A stretch of DNA of 64,000 nt from Escarpia spicata (GCA_963995525.1 OZ023205.1:45586704-45650703), one strand, 5' to 3'. Shown: positions 10,311 to 21,865, counted from the first letter of the stretch. Numbers and translations are program-made. The notes: generated by a model not told the origin, from the letters alone.

Positions 10311-10495
10311 CTGGTAGGTCCAGGAATATAACAACTTTTTGTTTGCTTGCAAACCCTCTTACAAACATTAGGTTAAAAGTTCAATTAATCTTCTATCATA
10401 AAATAAATTTTGCATTTATCCATACATTACTTGAGTCATGTAAATCTGGATCACTGTGTGTCAATGTCTGCATTGTGAGATCCATAAAGTTATAT

Positions 10496-10895
10496 AGAGG
10501 AGGGAGTAGAGTTAGTGATGTGGAGGAGGGAGTAGAGTTAGTGATATGGAGGAGGGAGTAGAGTTAGTGATGTGGAGGAGGGGAGTAGAGTTATGTGGAG
10601 GAGGGAGTAGAGTTAGTGATGTGGAGAAGGGAGTAGAGGTAGTGATGTGGAGGAGGGGAGTAGAGTTATGTGGAGGAGGGAGTAGAGATAGTGATGTGGA
10701 CGAGAGGGGTAGAGTTATGCGGAGGAGGGAATAGAGTTAGTGATGTGGAGGAGGGGAGTAGAGTTATGTGGACGAGGGAGTAGAGTTAGTGATGTGGAGG
10801 ACAGGGGTAGTGTTATGTGGAGGAGGGAGTAGAGTTAGTGATGTGGAGGAGGGGGAGTAGAGTTATGGGGAGGAGGGAGTAGAGTTTGTGATGTG
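10496..10895. repeat. Purine-rich minisatellite
   Basis: This is about 400 bp of GTAGAGTTAGTGATGTGGAG-type units, roughly 26 bp long, with a shorter variant lacking AGTG. Long and short units alternate through much of the array, giving a period near 48-49 bp. The open frames across it are repeat translations. Confidence 0.95.
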
Positions 10896-11640
10896 GATGT
10901 GGCAGGTAGTCCACAATTTAGAATAATTCCATACATTCATGTGTAAATTCAAAGTTCAACACAAGATGAAACAGACAATATATCTATACATTAATAAACT
11001 GATTGGTCTTATGCAAAGATATGCAGAAAAAGCCCCACACCGACCAGTAAACCAGAAACTGAGTATTATCAAAACCTTACTAAAAATATACAAGAACACT
11101 GTATAATAATCTTAATAATGGAATGACTTCTTTAGCACCAATATCCATGGAAAACCCAAGCTCAGTGGTGCAACAAATCCAATGGATTAAGCGTTCTCAT
11201 TGTTATGTACAGAGCAAATGTCATCAACAGATGGATGGAATTGTTATGACGCTAAGGAGAATACGCAGTATTAGAAATATAGGTTTTTAGATGATGGCGA
11301 AATGAAACTATATTTCTTACTGACTTAGCACCAACAGGGAGTAAGTTCTATAAAGTTGGTGCACCAACCGAAAAGCTCGAGTTCCAGCATTCATCTTAAC
11401 TATGGGAATAACAAATTGTAGAACTTTCTAGCTGTTTCCAGTGCTCGGCAATGTTCTATTAACTGACTAGTCTGTATTATTGTGGTTACAATGTAATGGT
11501 CTTATGAGGTCTCATTCAACTAGTCAGGTTAATTTACTGTCCTAAATTGAGAGGGGACCAACATTAACGTGATCTCCAAGTCACAAAGGATACACAATCC
11601 CCAATGTTGAGAGCCAAGTTTTTACACCAAATATCATGCC

Positions 11641-11715
11641 TGTCCAGTTCGGGTTTTGAACTCAGAGCGCTGGCATGCCAGGCGGATGTGTTAGCCACTA
11701 CACTACACGCGCTCC
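11641..11715 (-). mobile_element. tRNA-derived SINE head in block D
   Basis: On the minus strand GGGAGCGCGTGTAGTGTAGT opens a tRNA-like sequence with an A box (TAGTGTAGTGGCTAAC) and a B box (GAGTTCAAAACCC). It is closest in look to tRNA-Val-type genes, but the 3-prime acceptor strand does not pair, so it is a SINE promoter rather than a tRNA. The body runs on toward 11540. Confidence 0.6.
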
Positions 11716-12059
11716 CTAAAAATGCAATATGAGTTGAAATGAATATAGTTCGCCAGTCAAATGCCCTTTTGAAGGCGTACCGTGCGTTAGCGTCCGCACG
11801 ATTTATTTTTGCTTTTTTGTGACATTCTAACCCTCTAGGTCAATAACCGACTGATGATAACAACGCACCCTTGAGCGTTTTTGTAGTAACCCATTAATAT
11901 GCAAATTAGTTATCGCCATTAAAATATATACTACTTTTCTGAATATCTCGATTTGTAAACATCCAAACAATCAAAATTACGTGTCCAAACGCATGTATTT
12001 GGGTATGATTACATCAGTGAACAAATTGTAGTATGCAAATATGTCACATTAATATGCAA

Positions 12060-12290
12060 ATCAGCTCTGACCAATATATCCTGACGTTTTCGTGTGTATC
12101 TCCTCAATACGTGAGCGGTAGATACTGCCTAACGGACTAGTTAAATGCCCCCCTCCCCACATGTACAAGCACCCAACTGGCATATCATTTGAAAGTCTAG
12201 GATATCGCCATCACAACATGGCCTGTTGTAGAACTGCCAAGTGATGCAGTAAGCATGACATCAAGGTCAAACAAGGTCGCCGTAAAATGG
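12060..12290 (-). repeat. Dispersed repeat R, copy 2 (inverted)
   Basis: This is the reverse-complement counterpart of 2461-2680, lying directly upstream of the Gypsy LTR. It includes CAAGGTCAAACAAGGTC at its right side, a motif also present at 1960-1980 and (inverted) 2284-2296. Confidence 0.7.
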
Positions 12291-12336
12291 TAATTTTTTT
12301 TTATTGTGAGCTGCCGCAAACGTCTTAAAGCTACAA

Positions 12337-12494
12337 TGTGTAGTGTTTAGACTTGTAAATGTGCTGCCCTCTTGCAGATTAGTTTAGAAACCTACTAGAT
12401 GACGGGGCGAGCAATAATGTAGCGGGTCCTGGCCATGTGCTTTGATGTAATTTGGCATTAATAAACAATATGTGATCAAACAAGAAATCGTACA
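12337..12494 (+). mobile_element. Gypsy G2 5-prime LTR (predicted)
   Basis: The segment starts TGTGTAG, ends ATCGTACA, contains AATAAACAA, and is followed by GTGGTGACGAGGAC, the usual position of a primer-binding site. At about 158 bp it has the short length typical of Mag-like Gypsy elements. The left edge is inferred from the TG rule only, because no 3-prime LTR is present for comparison. Confidence 0.55.
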
Positions 12495-12535
12495 GTGGTG
12501 ACGAGGACGCAGGGGGAAGAGCCGCATCTGTTCTT

Positions 12536-13260
12536 TTGTTACATAACATAAATTGGCAACAGCAGGGTTACCATCGTATCCTCAATTTAACTTGCATGAA
12601 GACCAATCCACACTCGCTCAAAGATGGAAGAAATGGTTACGCGGATTCGAAAAACATGATGGTCGGACTAAATATCACAGATAACAAGAGAAAGCGAGCA
12701 TTACTACTATATTACGCAGGGGAGGATGTTGATGAAATGTTTGAAACTCTACCAGCTTGGGGTACTGATGATGACTATCAAAGAGCCTGAGCCTGACCAG
12801 TGTTGAACAAGTATATGGAGCCCGCCAAGAACGTTGAGTTTCATGAATATGAATTTAGACAAATGAGTCAACAACCCAGTGAGAGCACTGATGCCTTCCA
12901 CACTAGACTTATGCAGAAGGCGGCCTTTTGTGAGTTCCACGACCGGGACAAAGCAGTCAGGTCACAACTAATAGCTGGTACCATCTCATTATACTCGTCA
13001 CAAAAAGCTGAAGAACAACACAGAGAAGATGCCTCTGGCAGTATTACTAGAAGAAGCTAGGTCACATGAACTCGCCCAATCTGAAGCAAACAGCATGGAG
13101 CATTCGTTCAAATCAGTGAACATAGTACAATGAAATCATTCAAACCCAAGCGAAAGTCATATGCAAGTGCACAGTCACAAAACAGCACAAAGTCATGTTA
13201 GTTTTGTGGGGGAGATTATCCGCACAAGCACGGTTGTCCTGCAGAAGGACAAACTTGCCA
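12536..13260 (+). pseudogene. Gypsy G2 gag remnant
   Basis: The gag capsid-like frame (MMVGLNITDNKRKRALLL, GEDVDEMFETLPAWGTDDD) ends at a stop near 12788. A second frame continues from 12800 with EFHEYEFRQMSQQPSEST to about 13060. A CCHC knuckle (CGGDYPHKHGCPAEG) is visible near 13200-13250 with a stop where its first cysteine block begins. At least two frameshifts and one stop break it. Capsid and RNA-binding roles follow from the family. Confidence 0.8.
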
Positions 13261-13449
13261 AAATGCTCAAAAGCTGGACACTTTGAAAGAGTGCCGCTCC
13301 ACGTCTACCTTTAAGCTAACACAATCAAAAGGTAAACCCAAGCCAAAGAAATATGAACAGAATCAAATTAGACATGTAGCCCGAAACACAAGTGATTCGT
13401 CAGACGTGGGAATATTTGCCGTCCATGGGAAGACAAACAACCCACTGTC

Positions 13450-14280
13450 ATGGTTACATTTGGTGATGAGCAGTCTGCAGTACAAATGGTTGTTGATTCT
13501 GGATGTCTGGAAAATCTTATTGATGAAGCAACATTGAGTTCATTCACTAGAAAACCAAATCTGAAAGAGTTGAACATCAAGCTATATCCATACTGCACGA
13601 CGAATCTGTTGGACATTTTTGGCAAGTTCAACAGCCGCATTCACTGTGAAGGACGTACAGTAGATGCTAATGTCTGTGTTGTCAAAGGTAGTGCCACATG
13701 TCTTATGAGTGCAAAGACAGCTAAAGCATTGAATCTCGTTGGAATCAAGTTCCAAGCAGTGAACAATGTTCGTGTAGTGCCATCATCATCTCAACAAATT
13801 CTGAATGAATTTGCAGACAAATTCACAGGAATTGGGAAGTTGAACGATTTCGAAATGAAATTGCGTGTAGACAACAAAGTGAAACCAGTTGCTCAACCAC
13901 ACCGAAGAGTTCCCTACTCGCTAAGAAAAAAGACTAGTACCAAGCTGCAAGAACTTGAGCAAGATGACATCATCGAACAGGTAGACGGACCTAAACCATG
14001 GGTGTCTCCCATTGTCAGCGCTCCGAAACCAAAGAATCCCGAAGAGATGCAATTGTGTGTAGACATGCGAGCTGTAAACAATGCCATTCAAAGAGAACGT
14101 CACATCACCCCAACCATCACTGAGGTGATTGCTGACATCAATGGGTCAATGCTATTCACGAAATTAGACCTGAATCAGTGGTATCACCAGTTGGAAGTTT
14201 ATCCTGAAAGTACACATCTGACTACGTTTTCAACTTATGACGGGTTGAGAAGATACAAACGCTTGAACTTTGGCATCTGA
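13450..14280 (+). pseudogene. Gypsy G2 protease and RT N-terminal half
   Basis: This open frame of 276 codons begins in an aspartic protease with VDSGCLENLID (active-site DSG) and passes through a linker to RT fingers and palm. It shows KPWVSPIVSAPKPKN, LCVDMRAVNNAI and FTKLDLNQWYHQLE, the last with the first catalytic aspartate. It stops at LNFGI just before the region that would carry the DD active site, which follows in a rearranged segment. This is the longest intact Gypsy frame in the window, but the polymerase is incomplete. Confidence 0.85.
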
Positions 14281-14993
14281 TGCGCGAGTGAAGTCTTCCA
14301 AAATGCAATATCACAAGCTCTGCAAGAAAGTACAGGTCATTCTCAATGTGAAGGAACCCAAGAATGTTACTGGAGTTCGTTCATTCTTGGGACTGGTTGC
14401 ATATGTTGCTCGCTTCATACCCAACATGGCAACGCTTGAACTTTGACATCTGATGCACGAGTGAAGTGTTTCAAAATGCCATATCACAAACTCTGCAAGG
14501 ACTTCCAGGTGTCCTCAATATCAGTGATGACATTCTGATATAAGCTAACTCATAAAAACAGCCCGATGAGAGGCTGAGAGCCACTCTTCAGCGTCTGAGG
14601 GAGAAAAATTTGATGTTAAATCGGAAGAAATGTGACATCGTGACAAACAAGACAAGATTCTTTGGATACGTCTTCAGTGATGCAGGCATGGAGTCTCACC
14701 TAAAGAAAGTACAGGTCATTCTCAATGTCAAGGAACCCAAGAATGTTACTGAAGTTCATTCATTCTTGGGACTGGTTGCATATGTTGCTCGCTTCATACC
14801 CAACATGGCAACATTGACCACTCCGGTTGCTGACAAGAAAGATATCAGTCTGGAGATGGGAGAAACCTCAGTCAGATGCGTTTGAGAAGCTGAAACAGTG
14901 CTTAGTGAGTGCCAGAGTAATGGCACACTTTGACACTGCAAAACACACCACGTTGGTTGTGGATGCTAGTTCCGTGGACTAGGGGCTATGTTG
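14281..14993 (+). pseudogene. Gypsy G2 rearranged RT/RNase H part
   Basis: After 14326 the sequence jumps forward to a copy of the connection region (14327-14433), then back to RT (14434 onward repeats 14262-14310). It then proceeds through ISDD (about 14519-14530), the frame 14610-14885 (FFGYVFSDAGMES) and the RNase H start. It ends abruptly in GGGCTATGTTG at 14993, where G1 continues into RNase H. Confidence 0.8.
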
Positions 14994-15111
14994 ATAAGTC
15001 ACAAAAATGCAAAACAAACATTGTGCGGACCCCAATGCATGCTTCACTGGTCAACACCTGGACTATAGGTAGATCAGAATCTGCTGACCGAAGCTGTTTA
15101 GGTATCTGTCT
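14994..15111. other. Short unassigned sequence after the Gypsy G2 break
   Basis: These 118 bp lie between the Gypsy truncation and the duplicated flank of the CA array and match nothing I recognise in the window. Confidence 0.5.
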
Positions 15112-15239
15112 AGAGTAAGGATAGACTATAGGTATGCAAGCTGTTTGAATGATTAGGGTTGATAAGTAATTTAACAGATCTCAAAAATAATTTTAGAAAT
15201 GGCATTGTTGTATGTTGTACATTATAAATGCAACAAACT
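15112..15239. repeat. Flank of CA array 2
   Basis: This is the counterpart of 2682-2842, shortened by a deletion of about 30 bp around AATAATTTTAGAA. Confidence 0.85.
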
Positions 15240-15975
15240 CATTACACACATACCACACACACATACACACGTGTGCACGAGCACACACGTACGCACGCAT
15301 GCAGGAACGAACACACACGCACACACACCAAACACACATAGACACACACACACCACACCACACCACACACACATAGACACACACGCGCACGCACGCACAC
15401 CACACACAGAGACCACACACACACACCTACATCACACACACAGAGACTACACACACCACACACAGAGACCATACACACAACACACACCATACACAAAGAC
15501 CACACACACACACCGCACACGCCGCACACGCCACACACACCACACACACCACACACACACCATACACACCGCACACACCACACACAGAGACCATACACAC
15601 AACACACACAGAGACCACACACACCGCACACGCCACAAACACCACACACACCACACACAGAGACCACACACACCACACACACCATACACACCACAGACAC
15701 CACACACAGAGACCACACACACACACCACAGACACCACACACAGAGACCACACACACCACACACAGAAACCATACACACAACACACACCACACACAGAAA
15801 CCACACACACACACACCGCACACACCGCACACGCCACACACGCCACACACACCACACACACCACACACACCACACACACCATACACACCACAGACACCAC
15901 ACACAGAGACCACACACATCACACACACCACACACACCACACACATCACACACACCACACACATCACACACACAC
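15240..15975. repeat. CA/CACC microsatellite array 2
   Basis: This is 735 bp of the same ACACACC/AGAGACC unit mixture as array 1, expanded and with CGCACACGCC variants. It abuts the 3-prime end of LINE-A2. Long Thr/His/Pro frames (up to 260 codons) are repeat artefacts. Confidence 0.95.
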
Positions 15976-17750
15976 ATGTAATACTATTATAGTCTTCGTA
16001 TATCTGGCTTCTTACTAGTCTTCTTTCTGAGCTCAGCTGCATCCCAGTCTGTTCCCACAAATCACCCACTCCCAGTGCTCCTGTAATTTCCCGGACTAAG
16101 TTCTTCTCAAAAACGTTTCACCTTAGCAGTTGCTGTTCTATCTATAAACGCAAATCATAAATGTTCGAATACTCGAATTCATCATCATCACTTATCAAAA
16201 TCTGTTATTATTTTTTATATAAGGAGTGTTTTAAAAATGCAAAAAGGTGTCACAACACTTTTTAGAACATCTCGTTTGTTTTATTTGACCCAGACATTTC
16301 AAATCAAAAAATGTATAAAGGTGTCACTCTATTATCGAGGACCATATTTCCGTGACATAGTGTTAACGAAGAAATCGGTTTTAAACCGCAAAATCTGGCT
16401 TGGGAGCTGATACAAATGTTAATGAAATGGTCTCCACAACCCAACACTTTTTAGAACATCTCATTTCACTTTGCAGAGCTCCTCGTAATCCATGTTTATT
16501 CTCCATTAATGTGGCAGGATCAGCAAATATATCCAAAAACTGTGTGGGCCAACCGGGCCTGTAACTTAACAGAAGACTGACGGGCCCCGAGCCCACGGAC
16601 CCACAGTTATGTCGAATGCTGGGTGTAAAGAATGAAAACCAAAGGTCCGAGAACAGAACCCTGGAGAACATCACATAAGGTGGGCAGTGCACCCGAAAAT
16701 AGATCCCAATCATTATGGTTTGGTATCTATCGGTTAGGTATGAAGAAAACCACCTGAGAGGTGTGCGATATATGCCATACCACTTTGATAAATGTTTAAT
16801 TAGAATGTTATGATCAATAATATCAAAGGCTGCAGAAAGATAAAGTAAGGTCACGGCAATTACTTTACTATCATTAATCATTAATTTTCAAGTTAATATC
16901 ACTGAATACTTTTAAAAGAGCCATTTCCATTGAATGAAATTGTTCATTTGCTAATTGTGACACATTAGTTAAGACATTTGTGCTATTGTAAGACCTTAGA
17001 TGGCTTGTTACAACGTTTTCTACTATTGTAGAAATAAAGCCAAGGTTAGAAATAGGTCTACAACTGTTTAGGTCTTGTTAGGCAGGGGTGACTTCTTAAA
17101 GAACTGAACTGACATGGGCGTATTTAAAGTCATCAGGAAAAAGCCAGAGAACAGTGCTGCATTAATGATATTTGTTAGAGGTCTGAGTAATGTACCAAGA
17201 CATGCTTCTAGCAGTATAGTCGGAAATGGATCATGAGCACAACACTTATTTGGGAGGACATAAATATTCTCCTCACTTCATCAACTGCTGCAGGTTCAAA
17301 TGACACAAGTAGAGAATTTACTTGTGGATTGTCCACATCTACAGTTCTTAAAATTATGACCTGGGAAAGCTGAGCGAATAGGACTGATTTTGCCCAGAAA
17401 CTGATTAGAAAATGAGTCACACAGAGACTTGATGCATGACTAGGTCGTGATGTAGCAGGCCATCTGAGTAGAATGTTATTGATGCAGTTCCATAACTGAC
17501 TTGAACTATTGGACTTATTCATGACCATAATATGGTCTTAATAAGCTGTGTAGTAATCTGACTTAGCTTTGGCCATTTGTCTGTTACAGAGGTGACATTG
17601 TTTAGAATAAGGTGACTTGTCCAGAGGTGAGCGTGCTTTGCATCTCACACTCTAAATAATGACGGAGCCTTTTAGGTAATAATATATTTGGAAGTCATTC
17701 ATGGAGCCAGTGGCCTTTGTGACACAAATTTGAATTTCATAGGTAACTTT
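15972..17750 (-). mobile_element. LINE-A2, 5-prime truncated
   Basis: This copy runs from the CA array to about 17750, where LINE-C sequence begins, so endonuclease and leader are lost. RT boxes are clearest at 16381-16881: LYLSAAFDIIDHNILIKHLS, KWYGIYRTPLRWFSSYLTD and a GVPQGSVLGP-type block in another frame. A 100-bp insertion relative to A1 (about 16270-16440) holds a second GTGTCAC stretch. No ADD box is found. Confidence 0.8.
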
Positions 17751-19150
17751 GTTGACTGTGTGCTTTCTAGTTTATGTCATGCTTAATGGCCAGGTTCTTT
17801 ATGTTGGAGGCTGTGGTCAGTGTGTGGCCGTGCAGCTGGTATGCATGGTGTAGTGGACGTCTGCTTCTGGTGATTGTCAGGCACATGCATTTGACAGGGT
17901 GGAACATATATCCCAGTTCTTCTCACATTTCGCAAGGTGATAGAGGTCCTGCTGTAGCTGGTCCTGGAAAAAGTCGCTGGTTTTCACTCTGGTGACTGCG
18001 GTGTCATCTGCGAAAAGTGTTGACAGTGCTGGCAGCTTCTCAGGGAGGTCATTAATGTATGTCAGAAACAAACAGGGCCCAAGAACAGACCCACCTAACC
18101 TAACGCTGATTAAGGCTAACTGAGGAGTAAGAAACACTCATAACTGCCTATAGCATAGCCCACTGAGAAAGCTGGTGATCAACGTGATGCTGGAGCCCTT
18201 GATGCCGTAGCAAGCAGGCTGTGGTTCAGTTGATCAAATGCCTTGGTTGTTGTTGTCCTCATTGTTCCCTGTCTTCAGGGGTGGGGCTGGCTTGGATACG
18301 CCAACAATTTCTTTTTATTTCTCTTCCTCTTCTTTCTATCTCTTCCTACTCATTGTGCTTGCACTACTTTCTCTACCACCCTTCTCCATTCTCCTCGGTC
18401 TTTTGTTCTTTTCCTCCATTCCCTTTCTATCCGTCCAGATCTCGTTTCACGCAATCCTCCCACCTCAGTCTCGGTTGCCCTCATCTTCTTTTTCCCTCCA
18501 CTCTCCGGGCATCTGTATTCTTTGCTATCCGGTCTTCTCCTATTCGCTCCACATGTCCTGCCCAGTTCAACCGACTTCTCACCAACGTCTACTTGAAACT
18601 TTCTTTCACACCAACATGGTCCCTCACTCAACTCTTCCACTTTTCACTGATCTATTCTCTTTACCCCCGCAATTCCCCCGACCCAGATGTTTTCGCACAC
18701 TTGTACCCTCTCCTGTTGTTTCTCTGTCATTGCTAGTCTCTAGGCCACACAGGTAGGCTGGTGTCACACATGTGCATAGTACCTTTCCCTTGAGTTTTCG
18801 CGATATGTGCTTGTCTTGGCAAAGTCCCTTATCAGGATGTCAGTCTGACTGGAAGAGAAGGGTCAGGGTGGTGGAAGCTCCTCTGAAAACTCTTTCACCA
18901 CATGTGGATTTATGCTGTCTGGTCCGCATGCCTTGTACAGATGTTCAGATTCTTCACAGGTTTCACCTCACACATTGATCATGGATTTTACATCATAGGT
19001 TGTTTACTTCCTTCTTCAGGTTTTCAGATCCAGTCTTCTTCATCATTCAATATACTCAATCTCTCTTCTTGATCAGCTTCCAGATATATGGAGTGACCCA
19101 GGGCTGGCTACTCTTTGTCCATTTTGCAGGGATTCGCTTGGAGGGTGAAA
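17751..19150 (-). mobile_element. LINE-C (Jockey-like) remnant with nested LINE-B
   Basis: The minus frame 17877-18137 reads GSVLGPCLFLTYINDLPEK then LFADDTAVTRVK, the RT boxes with the catalytic FADD. KAFDQLNH lies at about 18215-18240. Farther upstream, about 18850-18960, CGPDSINPHVVKEFSEEL is the RT N-terminal block. The middle is interrupted by LINE-B (18238-18830). The 3-prime end after FADD is missing here but present at 50.3-50.8 kb. Confidence 0.75.
18238..18830 (-). mobile_element. LINE-B 3-prime fragment nested in LINE-C
   Basis: This minus fragment has CVTPAYL, GLET and, downstream, the arginine/lysine-rich tail found in LINE-E-like elements (WRKRTKDRGEWRRVVEKVV). Its 3-prime end is GAACAATGAGGACAACAACA, joined to LINE-C at AAGGCATTTGATC. 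Exactly the same join occurs at 51306, so one nested insertion was later copied. Plus-strand Ser/Leu/Pro-rich frames here are antisense shadows. Confidence 0.75.
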
Positions 19151-19674
19151 AAGCATCAATGACGCATTGTAAGCTGGAATGCTGCATATGTTTTTGTTGC
19201 ATGTGCCCAAAAGACACATACAAAACGTGTCTGAGAAATCTGACAAAAATTGGGGGGCATTTGTGTAGAATCCAAGCCCACCTTGATTTTGCTGTTATTA
19301 AAAGTTTTGCCTAAATTTGACATGTCGATGTGAAAATTAAATCATTCTACATCATCCCCTGGAGGCATATTTATGCTATAAAAATATTGCGTCACAGGCG
19401 TTAGCACATTTCAAGGCCCAAAACTGCTCCAGTTTGCGCCTGAACACAGTCAGTGGCCGTGCAGACAACAAAGCAGGGTACCAGGTTATTTAAGCGATCA
19501 TACTGTCATGTAGATAAATAATTAGTAATTTAATAAAATTTTAATCAACTGATTTCGGGCACATAGTTCTATCTCTGATGTGCCCAAAGGGCACACTCAT
19601 GTCTTTATCCAGATCGATCCTTGGTCTTGTGAGGGATGAATTAGTGGGCCACTGCGAGAAAAATGTATCTAAAA
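19151..19674. other. Non-coding stretch with a small palindrome
   Basis: No gene is seen. GTGCCCAAAGGGCAC (about 19579-19593) is a perfect 6-bp stem with an AAA loop, and an imperfect relative (GTGCCCAAAAGACAC) lies near 19204. The pair could be ends of a small non-autonomous element. Confidence 0.35.
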
Positions 19675-20395
19675 GTAGTCCACAATTTAGAATAATTCCA
19701 TACATTCATGTGTAAATTCAAAGTTCAACACAAGATGAAACAGACAATATATCTATACATTAATAAACTTGTTGGTCTTATGCAAAGCCCCACACCGACA
19801 AGTTAACAAGAAACTGGGTTTATCATAACCTTACTAAAAATATGCAAGAACACCATATTCTAATTTTAATAATGGAATGATTTCTTTATCAGCAATATCC
19901 ACGGAAAACCGGAGCTCAGTGGTGCAACAAATCCAAAGGATTAAGCGTTCTCATTGTTATGTACAGAGCAAATGTCATCAACAGATGGATGGAATTGTTA
20001 TGACGCTAAGGAGAATACGCAGTATTAGAAATATAGGTTTTTAGATGATGGCGAAATGAAACTATATTTCTTACTGACTTAGCACCAACAGGGAGTAAGT
20101 TCTATAAAGTTGGTGCACCAACCGAAAAGCTCGAGTTCCAGCATTCATCTTAACTATGGGAATAACAAATTGTAGAACTTTCTAGCTGTTTCCAGTGCTC
20201 GGCAATGTTCTATTAACTGACTAGTTTGTATTATTGTGGTTACAATGTAATGGTCTTATGAGGTCTCATTCAACTAGTCAGGTTAATTTACCGTCCTAAA
20301 TTGAGAGGGGACCAACATTAACGTGATCTCCAAGTCACAAAGGATACACAATCCCCAATGTTGAGAGCCAAGTTTTTACACCAAATATCATGCCT

Positions 20396-20470
20396 GTCCA
20401 GTTCGGGTTTTGAACTCAGAGCGCTGGCATGCCAGGCGGATGTGTTAGCCACTACACTACACGCGCTCCC
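20396..20470 (-). mobile_element. tRNA-derived SINE head in block D copy 2
   Basis: Same A/B-box segment as 11641-11715; no base difference noticed. Confidence 0.6.
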
Positions 20471-20814
20471 TAAAAATGCAATATGAGTTGAAATGAATAT
20501 AGTTCGCCAGTCAAATGCCCTTTTGAAGGCGTACCGTGCGTTAGCGTCCGCACGATTTATTTTTGCTTTTTTGTGACATTCTAACCCTCTAGGTCAATAA
20601 CCGACTGATGATAACAACGCACCCTTGAGCGTTTTTGTAGTAACCCATTAATATGCAAATTAGTTATCGCCATTAAAATATATACTACTTTTCTGAATAT
20701 CTCGATTTGTAAACATCCAAACAATCAAAATTACGTGTCCAAACGCATGTATTTGGGTATGATTACATCAGTGAACAAATTGTAGTATGCAAATATGTCA
20801 CATTAATATGCAAA

Positions 20815-21045
20815 TCAGCTCTGACCAATATATCCTGACGTTTTCGTGTGTATCTCCTCAATACGTGAGCGGTAGATACTGCCTAACGGACTAGTTAAAT
20901 GCCCCCCTCCCCACATGTACAAGCACCCAACTGGCATATCATTTGAAAGTCTAGGATATCGCCATCACAACATGGCCTGTTGTAGAACTGCCAAGTGATG
21001 CAGTAAGCATGACATCAAGGTCAAACAAGGTCGCCGTAAAATGGT
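20815..21045 (-). repeat. Dispersed repeat R, copy 3
   Basis: Duplicate of 12060-12290 carried along in block D. Confidence 0.7.
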
Positions 21046-21090
21046 AATTTTTTTTTATTGTGAGCTGCCGCAAACGTCTTAAAGCTACAA

Positions 21091-21248
21091 TGTGTAGTGT
21101 TTAGACTTGTAAATGTGCTGCCCTCTTGCAGATTAGTTTAGAAACCTACTAGATGACGGGGCGAGCAATAATGTAGCGGGTCCTGGCCATGTGCTTTGAT
21201 GTAATTTGGCATTAATAAACAATATGTGATCAAACAAGAAATCGTACA
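21091..21248 (+). mobile_element. Gypsy G3 5-prime LTR (predicted)
   Basis: Duplicate of the LTR at 12337-12494, ending ATCGTACA and followed by the same GTGGTGACGAGGAC. Confidence 0.55.
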
Positions 21249-21289
21249 GTGGTGACGAGGACGCAGGGGGAAGAGCCGCATCTGTTCTT

Positions 21290-21865
21290 TTGTTACATAA
21301 CATAAATTGGCAACAGCAGGGTTACCATCGTATCCTCAATTTAACTTGCATGAAGACCAATCCACACTCGCTCAAAGATGGAAGAAATGGTTACGCGGAT
21401 TCGAAAAACATGATGGTCGGACTAAATATCACAGATAACAAGAGAAAGCGAGCATTACTACTACATTACGCAGGGGAGGATGTTGATGAAATGTTTGAAA
21501 CTCTACCAGCTTGGGGTACTGATGATGACTATCAAAGAGCCTGAGCCTGACCAGTGTTGAACAAGTACATGGAGCCCGCCAAGAACGTTGAGTTTCATGA
21601 ATATGAATTTAGACAAATGAGTCAACAACCCAGTGAGAGCACTGATGCCTTCCACACTAGACTTATGCAGAAGGCGGCCTTTTGTGAGTTCCACGACCGG
21701 GACAAAGCAGTCAGGTCACAACTAATAGCTGGTACCATCTCATTATACTCGTCACAAAAAGCTGAAGAACAACACAGAGAAGATGCCTCTGGCAGTATTA
21801 CTAGAAGAAGCTAGGTCACATGAACTCGACCAATCCGAAGCAATGTACAGTAGATGCTAATGTCT
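21290..21865 (+). pseudogene. Gypsy G3 gag, truncated
   Basis: The two broken gag frames are as in G2, with one visible residue change (H for Y after ALLL). At 21843 the sequence skips what in G2 is 13089-13655, keeps 22 bp of protease region (TACAGTAGATGCTAATGTCT) and stops at the LINE-A3 3-prime end. Confidence 0.8.

Larger units (their letters stand above)
10906..13085. repeat. Segmental duplicate D, copy 1
   Basis: This is near-identical to 19675-21838, with a coordinate offset of 8754 to 8768 and few substitutions. It covers a SINE-like head, repeat R, an LTR and a Gypsy gag. Identity is far higher than between the Gypsy copies G1 and G2, so the duplication is recent. Confidence 0.95.
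19675..21843. repeat. Segmental duplicate D, copy 2
   Basis: This is a near-identical copy of 10906-13085. It ends within gag at GAAGCAA and is then joined to a distant pol fragment. Confidence 0.95.

Noticed and set aside
11641..11715. Functional tRNA gene on the minus strand
   Set aside because: A and B boxes are present, but the anticodon stem and acceptor stem do not pair properly and the sequence continues into a SINE-like body.
15199..15981. 260-codon Thr/His/Pro frame and 275-codon Cys/Val frame on the other strand
   Set aside because: Both are translations of the CA/CACC microsatellite; all frames stay open because the repeat lacks stop codons.
18221..18756. Plus-strand Ser/Leu/Pro-rich frames at 18.2-18.7 and 51.3-51.7 kb
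   Set aside because: They are antisense to the arginine/lysine-rich C-terminal end of LINE-B.
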